From assembly GCF_004363775.1 (NCBI RefSeq), contig NZ_SNZE01000021.1:1-33403 (forward strand): DNA of 33,403 nucleotides, read 5' to 3'. A program made the translations under genes and the position numbers. Within the stretch, counting starts at the first letter, position 1. Each line of letters opens with the position of its first letter. This document shows positions 1 to 8,241 of this stretch, one piece after another. Source of the DNA: Hydromonas duriensis. Its GTDB lineage: Bacteria > Pseudomonadota > Gammaproteobacteria > Burkholderiales > Burkholderiaceae. Below the pieces are notes generated by a model. It was given only the letters and a program-made list of their open reading frames with translations, had not been told where the DNA came from and made no database searches.

Positions 1-114
1 CGCCGGATACGCCGCCCTTGACAGATTTGATTGCTTTACTAAAACTGGGGTTTTTAATTCCACTTTGAAATGCTGTTATGTTTGGGATGATTACCCCAAC
101 AATTTGCTAAATAT

Positions 115-753
115 TTGTTTTTTGGCTCTCCAAGTTTACCTATACAAGGTGTCTTCACCTTAAATGCTGGGGTTTTTTGGACTTTGATTTGGGAATGGAA
201 GTTTTATATATCTTTGCCTTTTTTGGCTGTTTTTTCAAAAACGTATAAACCAATTTTTATTTTTTTATTGTTTTTGTTCTGTGCTTGTTCAGAAGAAAAA
301 TTTTTATATTTCTTTTTAACAGGAATATTGTGTGCAGAGTTTCAGCATAAAAAAATGTGTCAATATGCTTACAAGTTTAAACTTGTATTGGATTTTATTT
401 TCTTATTATGTCTGTTTGTCTTGTTTTGTTTTTTTGATACAGCATATGGCATTATTCAGGCTTTATTAACTGTAGCCGTCTTTTTTTGCTTAATCAATGG
501 TAATGGTTTTTTTGGTTTGTTGAATACGAAGGCAGCGCGTATTTTAGGTGAAATGAGTTTTAGTGTTTATTTGCTTCATGGGTTGATTATCACTGCTGTC
601 AATAGCTTACTGCCGAGTCATAGTTTTCATGTGCAAAATTATTGGATTATAACTTTATCAACAGGCTTTACCGTAATATTATTATCAAGTTTGACTTATC
701 AGCTGATAGAGTGTCGCTTTTACAAAAACCATTTAGGAGTGGCTCAAAATTAG
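115..753 (+). pseudogene. C-terminal part of a family-3 (OafA-type) acyltransferase, 5' end broken
   Basis: The 212 residues read as the second half of an OafA/YrhL-type membrane O-acyltransferase that modifies surface glycans. The pattern AGVFWTLIWEWKFYISLPFL near residues 18-37 matches the central 'WTL..EW.FY..LPL' region of that family. About six hydrophobic segments follow, and 'GEMSFSVYLLHGLI' near residue 143 is the typical late-family motif. Full-length members are about 330-380 residues, so the first 130-150 residues are missing. The frame opens only with a TTG and has no Shine-Dalgarno sequence. The same frame has stops at 19-21, 28-30, 40-42, 55-57 and 88-90, and no other frame upstream carries a recognisable N-terminus. 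I infer a frameshifted or truncated gene; a sequencing error near position 90-115 is the alternative. Its neighbours, two glycan-assembly enzymes, fit an O-antigen or capsule locus. Confidence 0.6.
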
Positions 754-776
754 TTATTCATGAATAACTAATTTTT
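746..776. terminator. 30-bp perfect palindrome with T run, terminator
   Basis: Positions 746-760 and 761-775 are exact reverse complements, and the T run continues to 776. The acyltransferase stop codon (751-753) lies inside the left arm. RNA from either strand would form an AU-rich hairpin bordered by a U tract, so it can end transcription in both directions. Confidence 0.5.
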
Positions 777-872
777 GGTGTAAAAAGCGAAGGTTAATAA
801 TTGTTTTGTTTTATCATGCTACATGTAATCGAATGTGTAACGCGTGTTAAATCTCATAACTCCAGCTTTATC

Positions 873-903
873 AAACAATTTATTGCTTGATAATTGTTTT
901 TCG
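873..903 (+). other. Inverted repeat upstream of the glycosyltransferase gene
   Basis: AAACAATT at 873-880 is repeated inverted as AATTGTTT at 892-899 with an 11-base loop, followed by TT. It lies 29 bases before the next start codon. It could be a weak terminator or leader structure. Confidence 0.25.
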
Positions 904-931
904 TTCGTAAAAATTTTAACCAAGTTATCAG

Positions 932-2047
932 ATGATATATTTTTTCACTTCTCTATTTTTTTCGTTTTTGACAACGCTTTTGCTTGTCCGTTACCATCAT
1001 ATTCATTCGCATATTTCTCATGACCATGAATTGGATGGCCCCCAAAAATTTCATAATGAGCCCGTGCCCCGAATTGGCGGCATTGGGATTTTCGTAGGTT
1101 TGGTTACCTTTTTAATTTTCTCAGCATATCGTAAACACCCCAGTGTTCAAGATATTTTGTTTTTAACTCTTTCAAGTGGTTTTGCTTTTGGTGCAGGGCT
1201 TTTGGAAGATTTTATTAAGTGTGTACCTCCATTTAAAAGACTGTTGTTTACTGCCTTATCGGCAATTGTGGCGTTTTATTTGGTTTCAGGAGCGACGGTT
1301 AATAGGTTGGATTTGGGCTGGCTAGATATTCTTTTTACGATTTCTATTTTCAGTTGTCTTTTTACAGCGGTGTCAGTAGCTGGTATTGCAAACTCAATCA
1401 ACATTATTGATGGTTTTAACGGGTTGTCCTCGGTGGTTGTGTGTACGATGTTGCTATCAATCGCTTATGTTGCATTTGTTGTGGGAGACACTTTTGTCTT
1501 ATCTACTTCGCTCGCCCTAATTGGTGCCATATTGGGGTTTTTTATATGGAATTATCCATCGGGTTACATTTTTTTAGGTGACGGTGGGGCATATCTGATA
1601 GGCTTTTTTGTAGCTGAATTGGCGGTTATTTTGGTAGGCAGACATGCGACGGTATCTGCGTGGTATCCAGCACTGTTATTTATGTATCCAATGATTGAAA
1701 CCTTATTTTCAATGTATCGACGTTGGCTCAAGCGAAAACCAGCCAGTGAGCCTGATGGGGTGCATTTGCATAGCTTACTTTATCGAAGGATGATTCGTTG
1801 GGTTGTTGGTTATCAGCACATTTCTATAGAAAGGCGAAATGCAATGACTTCTCCTTATCTATGGTTGCTATCTTCCATGGCTGTTGCACCAGCAACAATA
1901 TTTTTTGAAAGTACTTTTATTCTGATTTCCTTCTGCATCTTGTTTGCAGTGTCATACATTTGGATTTATCGGAGGATAATTCGTTTTAACTCACCTTCAT
2001 GGCTAAACTGGCTGTATTTATCCCATCATGATGATGCAGAAAAATGA
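932..2047 (+). CDS. MraY/WecA-family undecaprenyl-phosphate sugar-1-phosphate transferase
   Basis: This 371-residue polytopic inner-membrane enzyme would transfer a sugar-1-phosphate from a UDP-sugar onto undecaprenyl phosphate, the first step of O-antigen or capsule repeat assembly. Family motifs are in order: PRIGG at residues 46-50; LLEDF at 90-94, in the position of the usual DD motif; NSINIIDGFNGLSS at 154-167 with the conserved Asn and Asp residues; GDGGAYLIGF at 216-225; and HLHSLLYRR at 278-286, the cytosolic His loop. About ten hydrophobic segments surround them. The first Asp of the DD motif is Glu here, which I recall from WbpL-like members and do not take as inactivation. No strong ribosome-binding site precedes the ATG. 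It belongs with the WaaE-like gene downstream. The sugar substrate cannot be read from sequence. Confidence 0.9.
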   Translation: MIYFFTSLFFSFLTTLLLVRYHHIHSHISHDHELDGPQKFHNEPVPRIGGIGIFVGLVTFLIFSAYRKHPSVQDILFLTLSSGFAFGAGLLEDFIKCVPPFKRLLFTALSAIVAFYLVSGATVNRLDLGWLDILFTISIFSCLFTAVSVAGIANSINIIDGFNGLSSVVVCTMLLSIAYVAFVVGDTFVLSTSLALIGAILGFFIWNYPSGYIFLGDGGAYLIGFFVAELAVILVGRHATVSAWYPALLFMYPMIETLFSMYRRWLKRKPASEPDGVHLHSLLYRRMIRWVVGYQHISIERRNAMTSPYLWLLSSMAVAPATIFFESTFILISFCILFAVSYIWIYRRIIRFNSPSWLNWLYLSHHDDAEK

Positions 2048-2157
2048 TAAATGTACTCGGCATATTTCTCAGCATTGCTCTTAGTTGAAACGATAAGACT
2101 TTTTATTTCGAGGGGATAAAGCTCCTTTTATGACACAGTTTTTAAAAAGTAATAAAG

Positions 2158-2937
2158 ATGAACACGCTCACCATCGCCATTCTTACTCAAAATGAAGCAA
2201 GAAAAATAGGCAAGTGTCTTGCCAGTGCGGCTTTTGCAGACCAAGTCATTGTTATGGACAGTGGCAGTACCGACCAGACTGTTTTAATTGCCAAAGCGGC
2301 GGGGGCGGAGACATATATTGAGTCAGATTGGCAAGGGTTCGCCGTGCAACGAAATCGAATTTTGCCGCATGTAACGAGCGACTATATTTTCTTTTTGGAT
2401 GCAGATGAGGAAATTACACCTCAGCTGCGTGATGAGATTTTGTCTCAGGTTCAGTCCTCGGCAGATGCCATATGGGAGGTGTTTTGGGAGCAGTTTGCCT
2501 TTGGTCGCTCACTCAGACCCATGAACAACAACAAAAGTGGCGGTGTGCAACGCATGTTTAAGACCGCATCCTTGAGCCATTTTGAAGGTGTCGTGCACGA
2601 GGGGGCTGTGATGAATTCTAAAAACTTGTCCGTCAAGCCTTTGCGCAGTTATTTGTTGCACTATTCGAGAGATAACATTTATGACGCGATTTTAAAGTTG
2701 GCGCAATACAGCCGACTTGGTGCTTTTAAGCGTCAACAAAAAGGCAAGGTGGGTGGTATTTGGCGGGGTTTTGCATCCGCATTCGCTTTGTTTTTCAGAT
2801 TGTATGTCTTACGACGAGGTTTTTTATGTGGTGGGGCTGGCTTTCTATACAGTTTTTTTGTTGCTTTGGAGTGTTTTTTCCGTTACGCCATGATTAAGTA
2901 TGATGCTGATTCATTAAGTCAGTTCGTCAAGCGTTGA
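2158..2937 (+). CDS. Family-2 glycosyltransferase, WaaE/KdtX-like
   Basis: The 259-residue protein is a GT-A fold glycosyltransferase of the WaaE/KdtX group, which adds a beta-linked hexose to the lipopolysaccharide inner core at the cytosolic membrane face. The N-terminus TIAILTQNEARKIGKCLAS, the nucleotide-binding MDSGSTDQT at 33-41 and the metal-binding DADEE at 81-85 (DxD) are diagnostic. The later 'VHEGAV' near residue 146 is also typical. The C-terminal part (about 205-245) is hydrophobic and basic, suiting membrane association. It lies 110 bases after the WecA-like gene in the same direction, so the two may be co-transcribed. The ATG has only a weak AAAG upstream. The exact acceptor sugar is unknown. 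Confidence 0.85.
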   Translation: MNTLTIAILTQNEARKIGKCLASAAFADQVIVMDSGSTDQTVLIAKAAGAETYIESDWQGFAVQRNRILPHVTSDYIFFLDADEEITPQLRDEILSQVQSSADAIWEVFWEQFAFGRSLRPMNNNKSGGVQRMFKTASLSHFEGVVHEGAVMNSKNLSVKPLRSYLLHYSRDNIYDAILKLAQYSRLGAFKRQQKGKVGGIWRGFASAFALFFRLYVLRRGFLCGGAGFLYSFFVALECFFRYAMIKYDADSLSQFVKR

Positions 2938-2973
2938 CTGGTGAGTCAATTTATATTCATATACTTAGTATCA

Positions 2974-3002
2974 TTGACCAACTCCCCTTGTATCACTCTA
3001 AA
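2974..3002 (+). promoter_or_regulatory. Candidate sigma-70 promoter for sdhE-gltA
   Basis: TTGACC at 2974-2979, a 17-base spacer and TCTAAA at 2997-3002 give five of six and four of six matches to the -35 and -10 consensus. Transcription would begin near 3009, about 95 bases before sdhE. This rests on pattern only. Confidence 0.35.
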
Positions 3003-3102
3003 AAATTCGCTAATATGCGTCACGATGATTTCTAGGCGTATATTGCGTAAATGTCGAATAAGTATTTTTTGTTGAATTTTTTGTCAGATAGGTGTCAAAC
3101 AA

Positions 3103-3408
3103 ATGGCTCATGATGTGCACTTTAAAGTGACCGATGAGGTGCGACGCGCTCGATTGCGTTGGCGTGCTAAGCGGGGCTTGTTGGAGAATGATATTTTCAT
3201 GACCCGATTTTTTAATGCGTATGAATATACGTTGACGGATGAACAGGTCTATGGTTTGGATTTGCTGTTGGACTTGCCTGATAATGATTTGTATGAATTA
3301 ATCATGGGACGAAAAAACTTAGTGGATGTTGATCCAGCTGAACATGTGATGACGTCTGAAGAAATGCAGCTCGCTGAGCAAGTTTTGATACTATTGAAAA
3401 GTGTATAA
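3103..3408 (+). CDS. sdhE: SdhE, succinate dehydrogenase FAD assembly factor
   Basis: This 101-residue acidic protein belongs to the SdhE/YgfY family (DUF339), which promotes covalent attachment of FAD to the SdhA flavoprotein in the cytosol. The signature RGLLE sits at residues 24-28 after an Arg-rich helix (RRARLRWRAKRG), and 'LDLPDNDLYELIMG' near 56-69 matches the family's third helix. Members are usually 80-100 residues. It lies 39 bases before gltA. In many betaproteobacteria the order sdhCDAB-sdhE-gltA is conserved; here sdhCDAB is absent and glycan genes lie upstream, so the cluster appears split. Confidence 0.9.
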   Translation: MAHDVHFKVTDEVRRARLRWRAKRGLLENDIFMTRFFNAYEYTLTDEQVYGLDLLLDLPDNDLYELIMGRKNLVDVDPAEHVMTSEEMQLAEQVLILLKSV

Positions 3409-3447
3409 ATAAGAAAGATTCAAGTTTTTAAATTAAGGAGATGCACC

Positions 3448-4752
3448 ATGAGCACAACCCCACAAACGGCTACACTATCGTTTTCCGATGGTTCTCCATC
3501 GGTTGAGTTACCAATTTACGAAGGTGCAATTGGTCCTGATGTTATTGATATTCGCAAATTGTATGGGCAAACGGGTAAATTCACTTTTGACCCAGGGTTT
3601 ATGTCAACTGCGGCGTGTAACTCTACGATCACGTATATTGATGGTGATAAGGGCGAACTGCTCTACCGTGGTTACCCGATTGAGCAGCTGGCTGAAAAAT
3701 GTGATTTTTTGGAAGTGGCTTATTTATTGTTAAAAGGTGAGTTGCCAACGGCCGAACAAAAAGATGAGTTTGTGAACGAAAAAGTCATTCGCCATACGAT
3801 GGTTCATGAACAAATGAAGCAATTTTTCAATGGCTTCCGTCGAGATGCGCATCCTATGGCGGTATTGGTGGCGGCAGTGGGGGCAATGAGTGCCTTTTAT
3901 CATGACTCAACGGACATCACCGATGCAAAAAGCCGTGAGGTTTCAGCGATTCGTTTGATTGCTAAATTGCCGACTTTGGTTGCCATGGCGTACAAATATT
4001 CGGTCGGTCAGCCATTCATGTACCCCAAGAATGATTTGTCATACACGGGCAATTTTTTACGCATGATGTTTGCAGTGCCTGCTGAAGAATATGTGGTTAA
4101 TCCAGTGTTAGAACGTGCGTTAGACCGTATTTTTATTTTGCATGCGGATCATGAGCAAAACGCTTCAACGTCAACGGTGCGTTTGGCGGGTTCATCGGGC
4201 ACTAATCCGTTCGCTGCTATTGCTGCGGGTGTGGCTTGTTTATGGGGCCCTGCGCACGGTGGAGCAAACGAAGCCGCATTAAAAATGCTTGAAGAAATTG
4301 GTCATGTTGACAATGTCCCAGCGTTTATTGAAAAAGTTAAGGACAAAAACTCAGATGTACGTTTGATGGGCTTTGGTCACCGTGTGTATAAGAACTATGA
4401 CCCACGTGCGAAATTGATGCGCGAGACTTGCTACGAAGTGTTGAATGAGTTGGGATTGCAAGAAGACCCATTGTTTAAATTGGCAATGGAATTAGAGCGT
4501 ATTGCATTGAATGATGATTATTTCGTTAGCCGTAAACTGTATCCAAACGTTGATTTTTACTCGGGTATCGTTCAACGCGCTTTGGGTATTCCAACCGATT
4601 TGTTTACAGGTATTTTTGCGTTGGCACGCACGGTGGGCTGGATTGCTCAATGGAATGAAATGATTGCCGATCCAGAACAAAAAATTGGTCGTCCACGTCA
4701 ATTGTACGTGGGCTCGCCTAAGCGTGATGTTCCTGATGTATCGTCACGTTGA
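3448..4752 (+). CDS. gltA: Type II citrate synthase
   Basis: This 434-residue enzyme condenses acetyl-CoA with oxaloacetate to citrate, the entry step of the TCA cycle. The catalytic triad is visible: His270 in GPAHGG, His311 in [13 protein letters not shown], and Asp369 in NVDFYSG. The N-terminal beta-rich extension (about residues 10-70) and the length are those of the Gram-negative hexameric, NADH-regulated type. The start follows a strong AAGGAG at 3435-3440, seven bases before the ATG. It is probably co-transcribed with sdhE and ends at a strong terminator at 4771-4809. Confidence 0.98.
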   Translation: MSTTPQTATLSFSDGSPSVELPIYEGAIGPDVIDIRKLYGQTGKFTFDPGFMSTAACNSTITYIDGDKGELLYRGYPIEQLAEKCDFLEVAYLLLKGELPTAEQKDEFVNEKVIRHTMVHEQMKQFFNGFRRDAHPMAVLVAAVGAMSAFYHDSTDITDAKSREVSAIRLIAKLPTLVAMAYKYSVGQPFMYPKNDLSYTGNFLRMMFAVPAEEYVVNPVLERALDRIFILHADHEQNASTSTVRLAGSSGTNPFAAIAAGVACLWGPAHGGANEAALKMLEEIGHVDNVPAFIEKVKDKNSDVRLMGFGHRVYKNYDPRAKLMRETCYEVLNELGLQEDPLFKLAMELERIALNDDYFVSRKLYPNVDFYSGIVQRALGIPTDLFTGIFALARTVGWIAQWNEMIADPEQKIGRPRQLYVGSPKRDVPDVSSR

Positions 4753-4770
4753 TGCCACGATAATCACGAG

Positions 4771-4809
4771 TCAAATAAAAAAGCCGCTATACGCGGCTTT
4801 TTTATTTGA
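4771..4809. terminator. Bidirectional intrinsic terminator between gltA and ssb
   Basis: A perfect 17-bp inverted repeat (4771-4787 and 4793-4809) surrounds a TATAC loop. The GC core GCCGC/GCGGC is flanked by A6 and T6 runs, so it works for rightward gltA and leftward ssb transcripts. Confidence 0.92.
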
Positions 4810-4869
4810 TGCATTGGAATATTGAAAACGAATATTCCGAGTATTCATAACCAAATGTCCAAATATGCT

Positions 4870-5310
4870 TTAAAACGGGATGTCATCATCCAAGTCGTCC
4901 ATCATTGGAGCGGGTTTTTTTGGGGCTGCGCTGCTTGGACGCGATTCGCCTGCGGGCGGCATGTCGTATGGTTCAGCCCCACCGCCTGACGTTTTACCGC
5001 CAAGCATCTGCATTTGATCTGCTACGATTTCAGTGGTGTAGCGTTCAACGCCATTTTTATCCGTCCATTTTTGTGTGCGTAAACGACCTTCGACATACAC
5101 CGAAGAGCCTTTTTTTAAATACTCGCCTGCGATTTCAGCGAGGCGACCAAAGAAGACGACGCGATGCCATTCAGTCTCAGGCTCTCGGTCTTTGGCTTTA
5201 TATGTTGTGGCGATGCTGACTGTGGCGATGGCCATGTTGCTCGGGGTGTAGCGAACCTCTGGTTCACGACCGAGATTACCGAGGATGGTGACTTTATTGA
5301 CGGATGCCAT
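4870..5310 (-). CDS. ssb: Single-stranded DNA-binding protein
   Basis: The 146-residue protein coats single-stranded DNA in replication, recombination and repair. An OB fold covers residues 1-105 with [16 protein letters not shown] at 5-20, [19 protein letters not shown] near 47-65 and [14 protein letters not shown] near 72-85. A Gly/Pro/Ser-rich linker follows, ending in DDLDDDIPF, the acidic tip that recruits partner proteins. The linker is short compared with E. coli SSB (about 178 residues in all). AAGGAA (minus strand, from 5316-5321) precedes the ATG. The gene is convergent with gltA and downstream of pdxH. A phased 10-bp repeat lies 60-110 bases upstream. Confidence 0.97.
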   Translation of the reverse strand: MASVNKVTILGNLGREPEVRYTPSNMAIATVSIATTYKAKDREPETEWHRVVFFGRLAEIAGEYLKKGSSVYVEGRLRTQKWTDKNGVERYTTEIVADQMQMLGGKTSGGGAEPYDMPPAGESRPSSAAPKKPAPMMDDLDDDIPF

Positions 5311-5370
5311 TTGATTTCCTTATCTAATCCAATGTTAATATGGGGCAAACTTGGTGTATGTCGTTTTCAA

Positions 5371-5420
5371 TTACAAGGAATTGCAAGGAATTACAAGCCA
5401 TTGCAAAAACATGCAAGAAA
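5371..5420. repeat. Five imperfect 10-bp tandem repeats upstream of ssb
   Basis: Consecutive units are TTACAAGGAA, TTGCAAGGAA, TTACAAGCCA, TTGCAAAAAC and ATGCAAGAAA; the first three are nearly identical. The 10-base period puts each unit on the same face of the helix. The block lies between the pdxH stop (5442) and the ssb start (5310), so it is in the likely ssb promoter region. Confidence 0.75.
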
Positions 5421-5441
5421 ACGGGCGTATTGTACCGCTTT

Positions 5442-6080
5442 TTAAGGGGCCAGTCGTGAAATTTGCCACTCATTGTGTTCATTGAGTCGGTAGGCAATGC
5501 GGTCGTGTAAGCGTGACGCTCGTCCTTGCCAAAACTCAAAATAGGTTGGTTTTAGGATGTAACCGCCCCAATGAGGGGGGCGAGGAGGATTTTCGCCAAA
5601 TTCGGCAGTGTAGCGAGCCAGTTCACTTTCCAGTAATTCGCGGCTCGGTATTGCTTGGCTTTGTGGGGAACTCCACGCGCCGAGCTTACTGTTGGTCGGT
5701 CTGCTGTGGTAGTAAGCATCCGATTCGGTCGCGTCAACGCGGCTGACGACGCCTTCTATGCGTACTTGTCGTTCAAGCGGCTGCCAAAAAAACAATAAGG
5801 CTGCTTTGGGGTGATTAATCAGCTCTTGGCCTTTGCGGCTGTTGTAATTGGTAAACCAAACAAAGCCATCGTTACGCGCTTCTTTGATTAATACGATTCG
5901 AGCCGACGGTTGACCGTTGTCATCAACAGTGGCGAGAGTCATTGTGTTGGGTTCAGGCACTTGTGCATTTTGCGCCTGCTTGAACCATTCGGCGAATTGA
6001 TAAAGGGGGTTCGCATCGACATCCTTTTCGGACAACTCAGCGTTTAGGTAGTCTTGTCGGAGTGAAGTTAAATCGAGCAT
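5442..6080 (-). CDS. pdxH: Pyridoxamine 5'-phosphate oxidase
   Basis: This 212-residue FMN enzyme oxidises pyridoxine or pyridoxamine 5'-phosphate to pyridoxal 5'-phosphate, the last step of vitamin B6 synthesis and salvage, as a cytosolic dimer. Family blocks include MTLATVDDNGQPSARIVLIK near 47-66, FVWFTNYNSRKGQEL near 73-87 (FMN phosphate contacts), FFWQPLERQVRIEG near 97-110, and the closing 'ISRLAP', which matches the conserved C-terminus. Length is usual for the family. GGAA precedes the ATG at a spacing of about five to seven bases. It is transcribed toward ssb with a 131-base gap. Confidence 0.96.
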   Translation of the reverse strand: MLDLTSLRQDYLNAELSEKDVDANPLYQFAEWFKQAQNAQVPEPNTMTLATVDDNGQPSARIVLIKEARNDGFVWFTNYNSRKGQELINHPKAALLFFWQPLERQVRIEGVVSRVDATESDAYYHSRPTNSKLGAWSSPQSQAIPSRELLESELARYTAEFGENPPRPPHWGGYILKPTYFEFWQGRASRLHDRIAYRLNEHNEWQISRLAP

Positions 6081-6551
6081 GGTGTTCCATTCTGTTTAAG
6101 AGGTTTTAGGTGGTCTTAGATTTTTTAGGCGGTCTGTTTACCGTCTCATTCTACTATTTTTTTCGTGGCTTTTCGATAATCACAAAGTGGCATGACTGCT
6201 CTGCAAGGGGGCGATGATTCGTTGTCGTATTGTGTATAAAAGTTGGGGGTTGAATATCAATCAAAAATACAAACTATAAAAAATAATTTGAAGGTGTTTG
6301 TTGCATGTCAGCAAGCAGTTTAGCTTTGTTATCCAAGGCGTTATAAAAAACTACGTATTTATCATGGCGCAATGCAACATTGAAAGTGATTGGCAAACCA
6401 TTGTTTTTTGTCTTATCATTTGCCCGCTTGTTTTACATATGTAAAAGATTTGATGTGGTGAAGTGGTAAAACAGTAAAAAAGTTAATCTGGCTTTACGCC
6501 ACTTGAACTTTATTCACGAAGAACATAACAGCCCTTTTGAGGAGACATGAC
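6081..6551. other. Long AT-rich regulatory region of the polyol operon
   Basis: No gene is visible in these 471 bases, which separate divergent pdxH and smoE. The region contains the palindrome at 6431-6446 and a smoE ribosome-binding site at 6538-6545. I found no convincing sigma-70 promoter pair. Confidence 0.5.
6431..6446. promoter_or_regulatory. 16-bp perfect palindrome, candidate operator of the polyol operon
   Basis: TTTTACATATGTAAAA is an exact palindrome lying 105 bases before the smoE start. Its symmetry fits a dimeric helix-turn-helix regulator. The SorC-type regulator encoded in the operon (11917-12861) is the natural candidate, but the pairing is inferred from position only. Confidence 0.45.
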
Positions 6552-7904
6552 ATGGTACGAAAACTCAGTTTAGCCGTTGCGGTTGCCAGCTTGTTGGTAG
6601 CGTGTGGTGGTGAGAAAAAAACAGATGCAGCACCTGCTCAAACAGCCGCAGGTCAGACCACTTTAACGATAGCAACCGTGAATAACGGCGATATGGTGGT
6701 GATGCAAGAATTGTCAAAGCAATTTGAAGCCGAAAACAAAGACATCAAATTGAATTGGGTGGTGTTGGAAGAAAACGCATTGCGCCAAAAAGTCACGACC
6801 GATATTGCCGCCAAGGGCGGGCAGTTTGATGTGTTAACCATTGGCACTTACGAAGCCCCTATTTGGGCGAAAAAAGGCTGGTTAAGCGAGATGAAAGACT
6901 TGGGCGCGGCTTATGATGTGGATGATTTGATTAAGCCGATTCGCGATGGTTTGTCGGTGGATGGCAAGTTGTATGCCTTGCCTTTTTATGGCGAAACATC
7001 AATGACGTTCTATCGTAAAGATTTGATGGATGCTAAAGGCTTAAAAATGCCAGCCAAGCCAACTTACGATGACATCGAGAAGTTTGCGGCGGCCATGAAT
7101 GACAAAGAAAAAGGCATCTACGGCATTTGCTTGCGTGGCAAAGCGGGTTGGGGTGAAAACATGGCATTCTTGTCCACCATGGTTAATGCCAATGGTGGTC
7201 GCTGGTTTGACGAAAAATGGCAGGCTCAATTGACATCGCCAGAGTGGAAAAAAACAGTCAATCAATACATCAATCTTTTGAGTAAATATGGCCCTCCAGG
7301 TGCATCTTCAAATGGTTTCAATGAAAACTTGGCTTTGATGCAAGAGGGCAAGTGCGGTATGTGGATTGACGCTTCTGTGGCCGCGGGCATGTTGTACGAT
7401 CCGAAGTCTTCAAAAATCGCGGACAAAGTAGCTTTTGCGCCATCACCTGTGGGCAGTTTTGCCAACGCATCGGGCTGGTTGTGGTCGTGGGCTTTAGCCG
7501 TTCCAGCCTCATCAACTCACCAAGAAGCTGCGAAAAAATTTGTGTCTTGGGCGACATCGAAAGACTATATTGCCGCAGTAGCCAAAGCCAAAGGCAATTG
7601 GGGTTCAGTGCCACCAGGTACACGTAAATCAACTTATGCCAATCCTGAATATCAAAAAGCAGCACCTTTTGCCAGCTTTGTCATTGACGCTTTAAATAAA
7701 GTTGATCCAAATCATGCAACGGCCCAGCCTGTACCTTACAGCGGTGTTCAGTATGTTGGTATTCCTGAGTTCCAAGCGATTGGTACGCAAGTCGGTCAAT
7801 CCATCTCTGGCGCGTTAGCGGGCAAGATGACTGTTGATCAGGCGTTAGAGGCGGGTAATGCTGCGGCTCAAAAAGCGGTTGAACAAGGTGGCTACATCAA
7901 ATAA
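6552..7904 (+). CDS. smoE: Polyol ABC transporter substrate-binding lipoprotein (SmoE/MtlE-like)
   Basis: This 450-residue family-1 solute-binding protein would capture sorbitol, mannitol or arabinitol outside the inner membrane and deliver it to the SmoFG permease. Matching features are TLTIATVNNGDMVVMQELSKQF near 37-58, 'GQFDVLTIGTYEAPIWAKKGWL' near 90-110 and 'YALPFYGETSMTFYRKDL' near 137-154, all as in SmoE/MtlE. The ATG at 6552 follows TGAGGAGA (6538-6545); an upstream TTG at 6537 lies inside that site and is rejected. The N-terminus MVRKLSL...SLLVAC is a type II signal with Cys18, so the protein is probably lipidated, unlike the soluble periplasmic versions I know. It is the first gene of the operon; a 337-base gap separates it from smoF. 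Confidence 0.9.
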   Translation: MVRKLSLAVAVASLLVACGGEKKTDAAPAQTAAGQTTLTIATVNNGDMVVMQELSKQFEAENKDIKLNWVVLEENALRQKVTTDIAAKGGQFDVLTIGTYEAPIWAKKGWLSEMKDLGAAYDVDDLIKPIRDGLSVDGKLYALPFYGETSMTFYRKDLMDAKGLKMPAKPTYDDIEKFAAAMNDKEKGIYGICLRGKAGWGENMAFLSTMVNANGGRWFDEKWQAQLTSPEWKKTVNQYINLLSKYGPPGASSNGFNENLALMQEGKCGMWIDASVAAGMLYDPKSSKIADKVAFAPSPVGSFANASGWLWSWALAVPASSTHQEAAKKFVSWATSKDYIAAVAKAKGNWGSVPPGTRKSTYANPEYQKAAPFASFVIDALNKVDPNHATAQPVPYSGVQYVGIPEFQAIGTQVGQSISGALAGKMTVDQALEAGNAAAQKAVEQGGYIK

Positions 7905-7943
7905 CCGCCCATTATTGAACATGAAGTGATATCTCAAGCATGA

Positions 7944-7991
7944 CGACCGCGCTGTAAGTGTCGATTTTAAAAAAATCAAAAGGCGCGGTCG
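7944..7991 (+). repeat. Nested stem-loop after smoE
   Basis: CGACCGCGC at 7944-7952 pairs with GCGCGGTCG at 7983-7991. Inside, GATTTT at 7963-7968 pairs with AAAATC at 7972-7977. There is no T run after it. It lies 40 bases past the smoE stop and could protect the smoE message from 3' decay, as known for binding-protein genes in other sugar operons. Confidence 0.55.
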
Positions 7992-8165
7992 CTTGCAAGA
8001 ATTAAAAAGAGAAACTATTCAAAAGAGAAGGTGGGTGAGGTCGGGTTACTGTCGCGCACTTCGATTTGATTTAACTTTTTGATTTTTAAGAAAATAAAAT
8101 CTTCAACGTTTTCAAAAATGGCTGAATCACACACAGTACCATTTTTTGATATTCCTTAATTTATG

Positions 8166-8224
8166 TGAAGCGTGCTCATGCGCATTTTCGTCTCCAGAGG
8201 TTTGTGAGTGCGCTTCATTTTTTT
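8166..8224 (+). terminator. Terminator-like attenuator directly before smoF
   Basis: The 13-base arms 8166-8178 and 8205-8217 pair (TGAAGCG/CGCTTCA, two G-U wobbles, then CTCA/TGAG). Seven T residues at 8218-8224 follow. The smoF ribosome-binding site begins a few bases later. The loop is 26 bases, longer than usual, so termination is probably partial. Confidence 0.5.
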
Positions 8225-8241
8225 GACGAGAGGAGAGGGCT

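Larger units (their letters stand above)
7905..8241. other. smoE-smoF intergenic region with two hairpins
   Basis: No gene is visible in these 337 bases. The region holds a nested stem-loop at 7944-7991 and a terminator-like hairpin at 8166-8224, separated by AT-rich sequence. A 70-codon frame from 8165 crosses the hairpin and the smoF start and has no support. Confidence 0.6.

Noticed and set aside
2934-2949. Small hairpin TTGACT/AGTCAA after the WaaE-like gene as a terminator
   Set aside because: Six base pairs with few T residues after it; too weak to call.
5311-5370. Possible sigma-32 promoter of ssb (CCCCATAT on the minus strand)
   Set aside because: The only -35-like TTGAAA lies 19 bases away, beyond the normal spacing, and heat-shock control of ssb is not expected.
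5371-5420. CRISPR-like repeat
   Set aside because: The units are 10 bases with no spacers, so this is a simple tandem repeat. No CRISPR array or cas gene is present in the window.
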